Assembly (NCBI RefSeq): GCF_003625485.1
Contig: NZ_RAIR01000003.1
Location: 124,001-188,000, forward strand
Source: Butyrivibrio sp. CB08
GTDB taxonomy: Bacteria; Bacillota; Clostridia; Lachnospirales; Lachnospiraceae
Direction of reading: 5' to 3'
Length of the DNA: 64,000 nt
Made by a program: the position numbers and the translations under genes
The notes under the pieces: model-generated
Told to the model about the DNA's origin: nothing
The model's input: only the letters and a program-made list of their open reading frames with translations
Database searches by the model: none
Shown here: piece after piece, positions 18,224 to 26,895 of the stretch
Layout of the letters: the number at the start of each line of letters is the position of its first letter
How positions within the stretch are numbered: position 1 is the stretch's first letter

Positions 18224-19126
18224 ATGTCAGAACAACACACACACGAATTTCACGACACATGCCTTGACTATCAGCCTTTAGAGCAGATCATGGCGATTTA
18301 TCAGAGAAACTCAGCACTTACAGAGGACGAGCTCTTTGAGATGGATGACACAGAGTTCAGGGCAAGAATGAGGGAGAGAAGCCATCATACTCTGGAGATC
18401 CAGCTCTACGCCAACGGCTACAGAGGTAAGACCTTAAGTGACAAGCAGGCTGATATCGCCAAGAAGTTTTTGAGGGTATGGGACAGAAAGGGGCTTTCCC
18501 ACGACCTTCCAGAATACAAGTATGTTTCCTTCCTTGTTGAGAGTGCAGACAAGCTCTCAAAGGGAGAGGCGCTGGATCTGTCTGCATACAAGCCTCACGA
18601 AATAACACCACAGATAGAGGAAGACTTTTTTACCGTTCTCTATGAGAGAAGGTCAGTGAGAGAATTCAAGGACAAGGAAGTGCCGGATGAGCTTATCGAC
18701 AAGATCTTAAAGGCAGGCCTTTGGGCAGCTCACGGCTGCAACGTACAGTCAATCAGATACGTGGTTGTCAGAGATAAGAATGAGCCGGGCCTCTTTAAGG
18801 GATCTGACGTTCCTGGCGGCCCAGTGCACATCGTTATCTGCCAGGATATGAGATGCTACAGGGCTAACGACTTTACGCCAAATAGAAACAGGCTCCTGGA
18901 TGCAGGCGCTGCAGGACAGAACATTGTGCTAGCAGCCCATGCAGTCGGCCTTGAGGGCGTATGGCTCACATTCACAGGAGAAGAGTTCTGCGAAAGACTT
19001 AGGAAGAGATTTGCTCTTCCTGATTACATCAGACTTGTAACCTACGTCGATGTAGGATACGGAGATCAGACTCCACACCCACCTCTTCGTCAGAGCGTGG
19101 AAGAAGCAGTGCTCGGCAGATATTAA
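18224..19126 (+). CDS. Nitroreductase family protein with extra N-terminal domain
   Basis: A 300-residue protein whose C-terminal two thirds is an FMN-dependent nitroreductase fold (ERRSVREFKDKEVPDELIDKILKAGLWAAHGCN, DAGAAGQNIVLAAHAVGLEGVW). The first 130 residues are helical and not part of the usual family. The gene follows the ATPase by 17 bases with a strong AAGGAGG, and the operon ends at the terminator just downstream. Nitroreductase-fold enzymes include the azoline/thiazoline dehydrogenases, so redox chemistry on a thiazole or thiazoline ring would fit the neighbouring ATC hydrolase. That link is speculative; a generic quinone or nitro reductase role is the fallback. Confidence 0.82.
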   Translation: MSEQHTHEFHDTCLDYQPLEQIMAIYQRNSALTEDELFEMDDTEFRARMRERSHHTLEIQLYANGYRGKTLSDKQADIAKKFLRVWDRKGLSHDLPEYKYVSFLVESADKLSKGEALDLSAYKPHEITPQIEEDFFTVLYERRSVREFKDKEVPDELIDKILKAGLWAAHGCNVQSIRYVVVRDKNEPGLFKGSDVPGGPVHIVICQDMRCYRANDFTPNRNRLLDAGAAGQNIVLAAHAVGLEGVWLTFTGEEFCERLRKRFALPDYIRLVTYVDVGYGDQTPHPPLRQSVEEAVLGRY

Positions 19127-19132
19127 GAAAAT

Positions 19133-19170
19133 GGCGCCAGATGGGGAGGGTATCCCCTAAGGCGCCTTTT
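19133..19170 (+). terminator. Terminator closing the M20/ATC hydrolase/ABC operon
   Basis: Two-part hairpin: outer GGCGCC/GGCGCC and inner GGGGA/TCCCC, followed by TTTT. Confidence 0.8.
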
Positions 19171-19214
19171 GTCCTGTATAATAGGATTATCACGAAAAAG
19201 AAAGAGGTACTGTC

Positions 19215-20405
19215 ATGGGGAAATATGATTTTGACGTAATACATGATAGAAGAAATACAGACTGTATCAAATGGGATTTTGGGATGCAGCGAAAGGGAAG
19301 GGATGACCTTTTGCCTCTCTGGGTTGCAGACATGGACTTTAAGCTCCCTGACGAGGTGATAAAGGACATAACGGACAGAGCATCGCAGGGCATCTTTGGA
19401 TATACAGACCCAGGAGATAAGTACAGAAATACAGTCAGGGACTGGTATCTAAGACGCCACGGTTTTACCATCGATGGAAAAGACATCATCGTAACTCCCG
19501 GAGTTGTTTACGCCATAGCAATTGCGATCAGGGCATTTACAGAACCTGGAGATGCCATCATCATCCAGCAACCGGTTTACTACCCATTCCAAGAGACCAT
19601 CAAACTTAATGGCAGGAAGGTGGTCAATAACCAGCTCGTTTACAGGGATGGACATTACGAAATTGACTTCGATGATTTCGAGAAAAAGATAATCGACAAC
19701 GATGTAAAGATGTTTCTTCTCTGCAGTCCTCACAATCCTGTTGGAAGAGTGTGGACAAGGGATGAGCTCACAAAACTTGGCGAGATCTGTGCAAAGCATG
19801 ATGTGTATGTGTTTGCAGATGAGATCCACTCTGACTTTGTTTACCCAGGCCACAGGCACAACTCATTTATCACGCTGGATGAGAGTCTTACAGGTAAGCT
19901 CATTCTTGGAACTTCAGCCAGCAAGACCTTTAACCTTGCGGGACTCCAGGTTGCAAATATCATCCTGAAAGATAAGGAGATGTTCAGCTCTTTTGCCAGA
20001 GAAAATGCAGCAGCGGGCTACAGCCAGCCCAATGCTCTTGGAATGGTGGCAACAATGTCTGTGTACCAGAAAGGGGAGGAGTGGCTTGACGAGCTCATCG
20101 AATATCTTCAGGGGAATCTTGACTACGTCAGGGAATTCCTTAAGGAAAAACTCCCCAAGGTTAAGCTCATTGAGCCTGAAGGTACCTACCTTATCTGGCT
20201 TGATTTCTCAGAGATCACAAGCGACCATAAGGAGCTTGAAAAGCTCATTGTGGATGGGGCGCACCTTTGGCTCGATCCCGGAATCATCTTCGGAAGAGAG
20301 ACTTCTCTTTTCGAGAGGATCAACATCGCGTGTCCCCGCAGCATCCTAGAGCAGGCAATGGAGCAGCTTTACGAAGCTATTAGTAGTGCTGATAGCAATA
20401 GATAA
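19215..20405 (+). CDS. PatB/MalY-type aminotransferase-fold C-S lyase
   Basis: A 396-residue fold-type I PLP enzyme. The N-terminus (FDVIHDRRNTDCIKWD, LPLWVADMDF) is diagnostic for the PatB/MalY cystathionine beta-lyase branch. The PLP lysine is in GTSASKTFNLAG (about K237), preceded by the DEIHSDF motif. These enzymes cleave cystathionine or other cysteine S-conjugates to a thiol, pyruvate and ammonia. A TATAAT at 19177-19182 may serve as its own -10. It is flanked by terminators, so it is probably monocistronic, but the setting is clearly sulfur metabolism. Confidence 0.9.
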   Translation: MGKYDFDVIHDRRNTDCIKWDFGMQRKGRDDLLPLWVADMDFKLPDEVIKDITDRASQGIFGYTDPGDKYRNTVRDWYLRRHGFTIDGKDIIVTPGVVYAIAIAIRAFTEPGDAIIIQQPVYYPFQETIKLNGRKVVNNQLVYRDGHYEIDFDDFEKKIIDNDVKMFLLCSPHNPVGRVWTRDELTKLGEICAKHDVYVFADEIHSDFVYPGHRHNSFITLDESLTGKLILGTSASKTFNLAGLQVANIILKDKEMFSSFARENAAAGYSQPNALGMVATMSVYQKGEEWLDELIEYLQGNLDYVREFLKEKLPKVKLIEPEGTYLIWLDFSEITSDHKELEKLIVDGAHLWLDPGIIFGRETSLFERINIACPRSILEQAMEQLYEAISSADSNR

Positions 20406-20420
20406 GTATTCCTTAATTGT

Positions 20421-20450
20421 GTAGCCGTGAAATCACGGCTACTATTTTTA
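20421..20450 (+). terminator. Rho-independent terminator after PatB-like gene
   Basis: Perfect 9-bp stem GTAGCCGTG/CACGGCTAC with loop AAAT, then TATTTTTA. The next gene's ribosome-binding site is only 14 bases further on, so some readthrough may be needed for that gene. Confidence 0.8.
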
Positions 20451-20477
20451 TATAAGAAACAAAGAGGAGCAGAAGTT

Positions 20478-21641
20478 ATGGGAAAAGAGATTTCATCAAA
20501 TTACAGTCTGGATACAAAGTGCCAGCTTCTGGACAGGGACTTGGCGGATAAGTGGGGAGCAATAAGCTTTCCGATTTACCAGTCAGCAACCTTTGCCCAT
20601 CACGGAGTTGGAGGAAGCACGGGTTACGACTACACCCGAATGCAGAATCCAACAAGGCAGCAGCTTGAGAGCGTTGTAGCAGATCTTGAAAACGGAATAG
20701 ACGCACTGGCCTACTCAAGCGGAATGGCAGCAGTTGCAAATGTGATGGAACTCTTCAGACCAGGGGACCATATAATAATCGACGAGGACCTCTACGGCGG
20801 AAGTATAAGGCTCTTCGATGAGATCAATGCAAAGAACGGGATTGAGTTTACGGTGGTGGATTTAAGCCGGGAGGACATTACACAATACATCAAGGATAAC
20901 ACCAAAGCGGTTTACCTTGAGACACCAACAAACCCAATGATGAATGTCACTGACCTTGAAAAACTCGCAAAAGCAACTAGGACTGCAGGTCTCATCCTTA
21001 TAGTGGACAACACATTCCTGTCTCCCTACTTCCAAAATCCACTGGACCTTGGGGCGGATATTGTAATCCATTCAGGCACCAAGTTCCTTGGTGGACACCA
21101 CGACACCATCGGAGGCTTTGTGGTTGTTAAGGATGAGAAACTTGATGAGAGGCTCAGGTTCATCTACAAGACCGTTGGTGCAGGCCTTAGCCCCTTCGAC
21201 AGCTGGCTGATCCTAAGGGGCATCAGGACACTTTCCGTAAGACTTGAAAGAGCTCAGGAGAATGCCAGGGCTCTTGCAGAGTATCTTAAGGGAAAAGAGC
21301 ATGTCACAAGGGTCATCTATCCTGGCCTTCCAGAGCACCCTGGTCACGAGATCATGAAAAAGCAGGCAAGAGGGTTTGGCGCGATGCTCACCTTCGAGGT
21401 GGACAGCGCTGAGTTTGCAAAGAGGATCCTGGATAACGTAGAGCTTATCTACTTTGCAGAGAGCCTTGGAGGAACGGAGACACTTATCACTTACCCTATA
21501 ACCCAGACCCACGCTGAGGTTCCAAGTGAGCTCCTTAAGAAGAACGGGATAACAGACAGAGTGCTGAGGCTATCAGTAGGAATTGAAGGAATTGAAGATC
21601 TTAAAAATGAGTTTGACAGAGTTTTTGCATTAGCAGATTAG
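20478..21641 (+). CDS. Cys/Met metabolism PLP-dependent enzyme (cystathionine gamma-synthase/lyase family)
   Basis: A 387-residue member of the MetB/MetC family. Visible motifs are YDYTRMQNPT (phosphate-binding Tyr-x-Arg), YSSGMAAV, ETPTNPMM, VDNTFLSP and HSGTKFLGGH with the PLP lysine near residue 202. The family covers cystathionine gamma-synthase, cystathionine lyases and methionine gamma-lyase; sequence alone does not separate them. The start at 20478 follows GAGGAG; an in-frame GTG at 20427 would lie inside the upstream terminator and is rejected. An SGNH esterase follows 35 bases later and may be co-transcribed. Confidence 0.92.
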   Translation: MGKEISSNYSLDTKCQLLDRDLADKWGAISFPIYQSATFAHHGVGGSTGYDYTRMQNPTRQQLESVVADLENGIDALAYSSGMAAVANVMELFRPGDHIIIDEDLYGGSIRLFDEINAKNGIEFTVVDLSREDITQYIKDNTKAVYLETPTNPMMNVTDLEKLAKATRTAGLILIVDNTFLSPYFQNPLDLGADIVIHSGTKFLGGHHDTIGGFVVVKDEKLDERLRFIYKTVGAGLSPFDSWLILRGIRTLSVRLERAQENARALAEYLKGKEHVTRVIYPGLPEHPGHEIMKKQARGFGAMLTFEVDSAEFAKRILDNVELIYFAESLGGTETLITYPITQTHAEVPSELLKKNGITDRVLRLSVGIEGIEDLKNEFDRVFALAD

Positions 21642-21676
21642 TTAAGGCGGCGGAGGCCGCAAGCAGAGGTGAAGAT

Positions 21677-22300
21677 ATGGGAAGCATACTGGCATACGGC
21701 GATTCAAATACATGGGGACTTATCCCTGGAACCCACAAGAGATACCCTTGGGGCGTAAGATGGACAAGCCTTGTCCAGGAAGAACTTAAGAGTACAAGAG
21801 TTATCGAGGATGGACTTTGCGGAAGAACAACAGTCTTTGAAGACCAGCTTCGTCCTTTCAGAAAGGGTGCTGACGTTCTGCCCCTTGCCCTTGAAGGTAA
21901 TTACCCACTTGATGGCGCCATCATCATGCTTGGAACCAATGACTGCAAGACTATTTTTAATGCATCTGAACATGTGATAGGACTTGGCCTTGAGAAGTGC
22001 CTTGACGAGCTGGAGAAGTATCTTTTGCCAGAGCAGATCCTTGTGGTAGCGCCAATAAGTCTCGGTGAGGATGTATGGCGCCCTGAGAAGGATCCTGAGT
22101 TTGACAGTGCGTCTGTTGAGACCAGCATCAGCTTAAGGGATGAGTACGAGAAGATCGCAAAGAGGCGCGGGAACAGATTCCTGGCGGCTTCCGACTATGC
22201 GGTTGCCAGCGACATCGACGATGAGCACATGGACGAGAATGGTCACAGGGCTCTGGCAGGTGCAGTGGTTCAAAAACTTTCTGAAATGAATATAGCGTAA
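21677..22300 (+). CDS. SGNH/GDSL hydrolase (esterase)
   Basis: A 207-residue SGNH hydrolase. Block I is YGDSNTWG (nucleophile Ser), block III is GTND, and the C-terminal catalytic Asp/His lie in DDEHMDENGHRAL. There is no signal peptide, so it should act in the cytoplasm. Relatives are arylesterases and lysophospholipase L1-like acyl esterases. Its position between a Cys/Met PLP enzyme and a LysR regulator raises the possibility that it deacylates an O- or S-acyl intermediate, but nothing in the sequence proves this. Confidence 0.88.
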   Translation: MGSILAYGDSNTWGLIPGTHKRYPWGVRWTSLVQEELKSTRVIEDGLCGRTTVFEDQLRPFRKGADVLPLALEGNYPLDGAIIMLGTNDCKTIFNASEHVIGLGLEKCLDELEKYLLPEQILVVAPISLGEDVWRPEKDPEFDSASVETSISLRDEYEKIAKRRGNRFLAASDYAVASDIDDEHMDENGHRALAGAVVQKLSEMNIA

Positions 22301-22352
22301 TTTCCTGGTGTTGTGTTATCATACTTTTAAGTTTTTTGGGGAGGACGATAAC

Positions 22353-23255
22353 ATGACCATACTTCAGCTAAAATACGTAATTGCTATTGATGAAGAATGC
22401 TCCATGAGGAAGGCAGCCGACAGGCTCTACGTGTCACAGCCGGGACTTTCAAGTGCTGTTCGAGATCTCGAGAAAGAGATCGGAATACAGATCTTTGAGA
22501 GAGTCCACAACGGTGTTGTGACCACTTCTGCTGGGGCATCTTTTATTGCTTACGCGAGAAATGCTGTTGAACAGTTTGAGAAGGTTGAGAACAAGTACAT
22601 CAACGGCGGAAGTGAAAAGCCTACATTCTCAGTATCCATGCAGCATTACACCATAGCTGTTGATGCATTTATTGATACGGTAAAAGAGTTTGATCTTCCG
22701 GAGTATCAGTTCTCAATCCGCGAGACTCAGACCAGTGAAGTCATCGAAGATGTTAAGACCTTAAAGAGTGAGGTTGGCGTTATCGCCCTTAGCGAATTTA
22801 ACAGGAATACATTCAAGAAGATCTTTGCCGATGCATCTTTGGAGTTCCATGAGCTCTTTTCCAGAGATACTTATGTGTACTTAAGTAAGAATCACCCCCT
22901 GGCTGACAGGGACGAGCTGTCTCTTGATGAGCTTCAGGAGTACCCTTGCATGGTCTTTGATCAGGGGGACAACACTTCTTTCTACTATAGAGAAGAGGCC
23001 CTTGCAACCTACGATTACAAGAAGGTTATCAGCACCAACGAAAGAGCAACATCTATTGAGCTGATGCTTGGCCTTAACGGATACGCGGTTGGCGCTGCCA
23101 TGCTTGGAGAGGGCAAGACTTCATCAGATATCCATGTTATCAAGCTTAAAGAGGATGAGATGCTGACCTTTGGATATATCACCAGAAAGGGCCAGGAGCT
23201 TTCAGAAATGGGAAGGACCTTTGTGGAACTTCTTGAGAGACATAAAGAAAGCTGA
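22353..23255 (+). CDS. LysR family transcriptional regulator, probably sulfur-responsive
   Basis: A 300-residue LysR regulator. The winged helix-turn-helix is at the N-terminus (TILQLKYVIAIDEECSMRKAADRLYVSQPGLSSAVRDLEKE), followed by a two-subdomain effector-binding region. The start at 22353 follows GGGGAGG; the upstream in-frame ATG at 22308 has no ribosome-binding site. It is immediately upstream of metQ, and the 125-base gap carries a long inverted repeat over the metQ -35. Control of metQNI and perhaps the whole sulfur region by an O-acetylserine- or methionine-type signal is inferred from CmbR/CysB/MetR precedents. Confidence 0.9.
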   Translation: MTILQLKYVIAIDEECSMRKAADRLYVSQPGLSSAVRDLEKEIGIQIFERVHNGVVTTSAGASFIAYARNAVEQFEKVENKYINGGSEKPTFSVSMQHYTIAVDAFIDTVKEFDLPEYQFSIRETQTSEVIEDVKTLKSEVGVIALSEFNRNTFKKIFADASLEFHELFSRDTYVYLSKNHPLADRDELSLDELQEYPCMVFDQGDNTSFYYREEALATYDYKKVISTNERATSIELMLGLNGYAVGAAMLGEGKTSSDIHVIKLKEDEMLTFGYITRKGQELSEMGRTFVELLERHKES

Positions 23256-23265
23256 TCACCCTATA

Positions 23266-23329
23266 AGCAATATTTATCGGTGTCTATAAATCTCTTAGTA
23301 TTGCTCATGTGCAATTGGGAGAGTATATT
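23266..23329 (+). promoter_or_regulatory. metQ promoter with LysR-type inverted repeat
   Basis: TTGCTC (23301-23306), 17 bases, TATATT (23324-23329) form a good sigma-A promoter. An inverted repeat AGCAATA (23266-23272) and TATTGCT (23299-23305) is separated by 26 bases, and its right arm overlaps the -35. This placement suits a LysR activator or repressor encoded just upstream. Confidence 0.6.
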
Positions 23330-23379
23330 ATAGAAAAAAGTTAATAACCGCTTTACGCGGACGGAGGAGGAAAAGTATT

Positions 23380-24246
23380 ATGAAAAAGAACGTATTAGTT
23401 AGCCTTGTGCTTGCAGCTACCCTTGCAGTTTCAGCGCTTACAGGATGCGGTGCTGCAGCAGGCGGTGCAGATAGCAGCGCAGATAAGACAATCAAGGTTG
23501 GTGCAACACCTGTACCTCACGCAGAGATCCTTGATAACATCGTTAAGGAAGTTCTTGCAGAGGATGGATGGACTCTTGAGACAGTTGTTTTCTCAGATTA
23601 TGTTCTTCCAAACACATCACTTGAAGAGGGCGAGCTTGACGCCAACTACTTCCAGACACTTGGTTACATGAACCAGCAGAACAGCGATGCAGGTCTTCAC
23701 CTCACAGCTGTTGCAGGTATCCACATCGAGCCAATGGGAATCTACTCAGAGAAGTACACATCACTTGCTGATCTTCCAGACGGCGCATCAATCGGTATTC
23801 CTAACGATCCAGATAACGGCGAGAGAGGAATCGACCTTCTTGTTCAGAAGGGACTTCTTACATCAAAGGGCGGCTTCGGAACAGATGCCAACTACAACGA
23901 GGATTCACTTACAAACGACGCTGAGGCAAATCCTCACGGCTATGTGATCACTCCACTTGAGGCAGCAAGCCTTCCACTTTCACTTCCTGATCTGGATGCT
24001 GCTACAATCAACGGTAACTACGCACTTGAGGCTGGTCTTCCAGCTAAGCACCCAGCTCTTGATATCGAGTCATTTGACGCTGAGACAACAGTTAAGAGAA
24101 CAAACTTCCTTGTAGTTAAGGATGGCAACCAGGAGTCAGAAAAGACAAAGGCCCTCATCAAGGCTCTTCAGTCTGACAAGGTTCAGAAGTACATCGATGA
24201 CACATACAAGGGTGCAGTTATCACATCTTTCATTGATGCACAATAA
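23380..24246 (+). CDS. metQ: Methionine ABC transporter substrate-binding lipoprotein
   Basis: A 288-residue NlpA/MetQ lipoprotein with lipobox ALTGC. The mature domain has the family pattern KVGATPVPHAEIL, SDYVLPNTSLEEGELDANYFQ, IEPMGIYSEKYTSLADLPDGASIGIPNDPDN and NGNYALEAGL. It binds D/L-methionine or related compounds outside the cell and delivers them to MetNI encoded downstream. The start follows GGAGGAGG. A weak terminator-like hairpin follows, probably lowering expression of the ATPase relative to this protein. Confidence 0.93.
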   Translation: MKKNVLVSLVLAATLAVSALTGCGAAAGGADSSADKTIKVGATPVPHAEILDNIVKEVLAEDGWTLETVVFSDYVLPNTSLEEGELDANYFQTLGYMNQQNSDAGLHLTAVAGIHIEPMGIYSEKYTSLADLPDGASIGIPNDPDNGERGIDLLVQKGLLTSKGGFGTDANYNEDSLTNDAEANPHGYVITPLEAASLPLSLPDLDAATINGNYALEAGLPAKHPALDIESFDAETTVKRTNFLVVKDGNQESEKTKALIKALQSDKVQKYIDDTYKGAVITSFIDAQ

Positions 24247-24271
24247 TGGTTTTTGTAATATAATACTGTTC

Positions 24272-24305
24272 GAGCCGCTTGTTAATTGCAGGCGGCTCAT
24301 TTTAT
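24272..24305 (+). terminator. Weak terminator or attenuating hairpin between metQ and metN
   Basis: Stem GAGCCGC/GCGGCTC (7 bp) followed by ATTTTAT. The poor T-tract and the downstream partner genes point to partial termination or mRNA 3' protection. Confidence 0.55.
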
Positions 24306-24360
24306 AAGATGACATGCGGGTGACATGCCCGTGAGATTAGTTAGAAATGGAAGTTTTAAA

Positions 24361-25332
24361 ATGATACGAATTGCAAACGTGCAGAAGTCCTTTAAGGATA
24401 CTGAGGTCCTTAAGGATATTTCAATCGAGATCGAAGACGGCGAGATCTTCGGAATAATCGGACAGTCAGGTGCAGGAAAGAGTACCCTTCTTCGCTGTAT
24501 CAACGGCCTTGAGTCCTACGACGGAGGCAGCATTACCGTTGGGGAACAGCTGGTGGATATTAAGAGCAAGAAGGAATTGCGTAGTCTTCAAAAGAGAATG
24601 GGCATGATCTTCCAGAGCTTTAACCTTCTGGAGAGACTTGATGTTTATCAGAATGTGGCCCTTCCCATGAAGTTCTGGGGAATTCCTACAAACACCACTG
24701 ATGCAAAAGAGAAGATCATGAACCTCATTCGTCTGGTAGGACTTGAGGATAAGGTTCACGCAAAGCCAAGGGAGCTTTCCGGTGGTCAGAAGCAGAGAGT
24801 TGCCATAGCAAGAGCCCTTGTTCTTGATCCTGAGATCCTTCTGTGCGATGAGGCTACATCTGCCCTTGACCCAGAGATCACAAAGGGTATCTTGGCTCTT
24901 TTGCAAAAGATCAATAAAGAGATGGGAATCACCATCGTTGTTGTTACACACCAGATGGAAGTTGTTAAGCAGATCTGTCAGAGGGTTGCGTTCCTTAACA
25001 AGGGCCATGTCCTTGCAGTTGGAAGACCGGAGCAGCTCTTTGTATGGCCCAAGGAAAGAGAGATCAGAGATTTCCTCAGGGAAGAGAGTGACAAGCTGCC
25101 AACAACTGGCGTAAACCTAAAGCTCTTTTTCTATGGCGAAGGCAATCAGCGTCCTATCGTAACCCAGATGTCACAGGAGCTCCACACAGATTTCAATATC
25201 TGCTGGGCTAAGCTTGAGGACTTCAGGGAGGATGTTTACGGAAGCCTGGTTCTTAACATGGAGGAAAAAGACCTTGAGAAGGCCTGTGCTTTCCTGGATT
25301 CCAAGGACGTTACCTGGGAAGTTATAAAATAA
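24361..25332 (+). CDS. metN: Methionine ABC transporter ATP-binding protein with NIL domain
   Basis: A 323-residue ATPase. Walker A GQSGAGKST, Q-loop MIFQSFNLL, signature LSGGQKQR, Walker B ILLCDEATSALDP and VVTHQMEVV fill the first 230 residues. Residues about 245-323 form the C-terminal ACT-like NIL domain that in MetN binds methionine and shuts the transporter down. The start at 24361 (MIRIANVQKSF) follows TGGAAG; an in-frame ATG at 24325 lies in a structured leader and is rejected. Confidence 0.94.
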   Translation: MIRIANVQKSFKDTEVLKDISIEIEDGEIFGIIGQSGAGKSTLLRCINGLESYDGGSITVGEQLVDIKSKKELRSLQKRMGMIFQSFNLLERLDVYQNVALPMKFWGIPTNTTDAKEKIMNLIRLVGLEDKVHAKPRELSGGQKQRVAIARALVLDPEILLCDEATSALDPEITKGILALLQKINKEMGITIVVVTHQMEVVKQICQRVAFLNKGHVLAVGRPEQLFVWPKEREIRDFLREESDKLPTTGVNLKLFFYGEGNQRPIVTQMSQELHTDFNICWAKLEDFREDVYGSLVLNMEEKDLEKACAFLDSKDVTWEVIK

Positions 25333-25382
25333 GAGATTTGTGCTGACAGGGCAGGAAGTCCTGCAGTTTAAGGAGATATAAA

Positions 25383-26045
25383 ATGTCTGGAGTTTTATCA
25401 AACAGCGGAATGTATTCAATAATAATGAATGCCTTTTGGCAGACACTTTACATGGTGTTCTGGTCAACAGTTTTTTCAGTGATAATCGGATTTATACCGG
25501 CAGTGGTTCTGACACTTACAGCACCTGACGGGCTTAAGCCAAACAAGATCGTATATGAGATCTTAAGCTTTATAGTGAACGTGTTCAGAAGTTTTCCGTT
25601 CATTATCCTTCTGGTTATCCTGATCCCATTTACAAGAATGGTTGTAGGTAAGTCCATCGGAACAACAGCTTCTATCGTGCCACTTACTGTTTCAGCAATT
25701 CCTTATATCGCAAGGGTGTTTGAGACAAGTCTTCGTGAGACCAATCCTGGTGTCATCGAGGCAGCAAGAAGCTTTGGAGCGAGCAATTTCCAGATCCTTA
25801 TGAGGGTCTACGTTAAGGAATCTATTCCAAGAATGCTCAACGGCGTTGTTCTTCTTGTGATCTCACTGGTTGGATATTCAGCAATGGCCGGAACTGTCGG
25901 TGGCGGCGGTGTCGGTGATATTGCCATCAGATACGGTTATCAGCAGTACAAGACGGATTACCTTATTGTTTGTTCGATCATTCTGATCGCATTTGTTCAG
26001 CTTATTCAGATGCTTGGAAACCACATGTACAAGAAGATGAGTTGA
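25383..26045 (+). CDS. metI: Methionine ABC transporter permease
   Basis: A 220-residue MetI permease with about five membrane helices. Motifs are NVFRSFPFIILLV, VPLTVSAIPYIARVFETSLREV-like, the EAA loop EAARSFGASNFQILMRVYVKESIPRML and AMAGTVGGGGVGDIAIRYGYQQY, which is highly specific to MetI. The start follows AAGGAG. LarE begins seven bases after its stop, so the transport operon probably continues into larE and apbE. Confidence 0.95.
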   Translation: MSGVLSNSGMYSIIMNAFWQTLYMVFWSTVFSVIIGFIPAVVLTLTAPDGLKPNKIVYEILSFIVNVFRSFPFIILLVILIPFTRMVVGKSIGTTASIVPLTVSAIPYIARVFETSLRETNPGVIEAARSFGASNFQILMRVYVKESIPRMLNGVVLLVISLVGYSAMAGTVGGGGVGDIAIRYGYQQYKTDYLIVCSIILIAFVQLIQMLGNHMYKKMS

Positions 26046-26052
26046 GGTAAGT

Positions 26053-26895
26053 ATGGATTACACAGTAACAGCAGCGCAGCATGATAAATACAACAGATTA
26101 TTGTCCATTTTGTCTTCCTATGGAAGTGCGGCGGTAGCCTTTTCCAGCGGCGTTGATTCAACGTTTCTTTTGTACGCAGCAAGAGCAGCCCTTTCTGACA
26201 ACGTGGTTGCAATGACTGCATCTTCCGGAGTTTTCCCAAAGAGAGAACTTGAGGAGGCTCTTAGTTACTGCGAGAGGCTCGGGGTTAAACACGTGGTCCT
26301 TAACATCAACGAGATGGAGATCGAGGGCTTTGCCCAGAATCCCAAGGACAGATGCTATCTTTGCAAAAAAGATCTGTTCCAACATTTCCTTGATACAGCA
26401 AAAGCTGAGAATATGGCTGTTGTAGTTGAAGGCTCAAACCTTGACGACGAGGGTGATTACAGACCTGGTCTTAAGGCAATCGCAGAGCTTGGTATAAAGA
26501 GCCCACTTCGCGAAGCTGGTATGACCAAGAATGATATCAGAGCTCTTTCACAGCACTTCGGACTTCCCACATGGGATAAGTCTTCCTTTGCCTGCCTTGC
26601 AAGCCGCTTCCCATACGGCGAGAACATCAGCGACAAGAAGCTTGATATGGTCGATAAGGCTGAGCAGATCATGATGGAGCTTGGTTTTAAGCAGTTCAGG
26701 GTTCGTATCCACGGCAATGATATTTTCCTTGCAAGGATCGAACTGTTACCTGAGGATATTGCAAGGGTTCTTACTGAGGACCTTCGCAGTACAGTTCATG
26801 ACGCCCTCAGGAAGATCGGATTTACATACGTGTCCCTTGATCTTTATGGATACAGAACGGGGAATATGAATGTTTTTCAGGATGAAGTTGAGTAA
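26053..26895 (+). CDS. larE: LarE-type ATP-dependent sulfur transferase
   Basis: A 280-residue PP-loop enzyme. The ATP-binding loop is FSSGVDST (SSGVDS rather than SGGVDS), followed by the conserved RCYLCKKDLF and WDKSSFACLASRFPYG. The Cys in ACLASR corresponds to the sacrificial sulfur donor (or cluster ligand) of LarE. Known LarE converts a pyridinium dicarboxylate precursor to its thiocarboxylated form for the nickel-pincer cofactor of lactate racemase. No larA, larB or larC is present in the window, so the acceptor here is uncertain. The gene is translationally close to metI and overlaps apbE by 26 bases. Confidence 0.88.
   Translation: MDYTVTAAQHDKYNRLLSILSSYGSAAVAFSSGVDSTFLLYAARAALSDNVVAMTASSGVFPKRELEEALSYCERLGVKHVVLNINEMEIEGFAQNPKDRCYLCKKDLFQHFLDTAKAENMAVVVEGSNLDDEGDYRPGLKAIAELGIKSPLREAGMTKNDIRALSQHFGLPTWDKSSFACLASRFPYGENISDKKLDMVDKAEQIMMELGFKQFRVRIHGNDIFLARIELLPEDIARVLTEDLRSTVHDALRKIGFTYVSLDLYGYRTGNMNVFQDEVE

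Noticed and set aside
23256-23379. SAM (S-box) or other methionine riboswitch before metQ
   Set aside because: None of the conserved S-box segments is present; the region instead has a promoter and an inverted repeat suited to a LysR protein.
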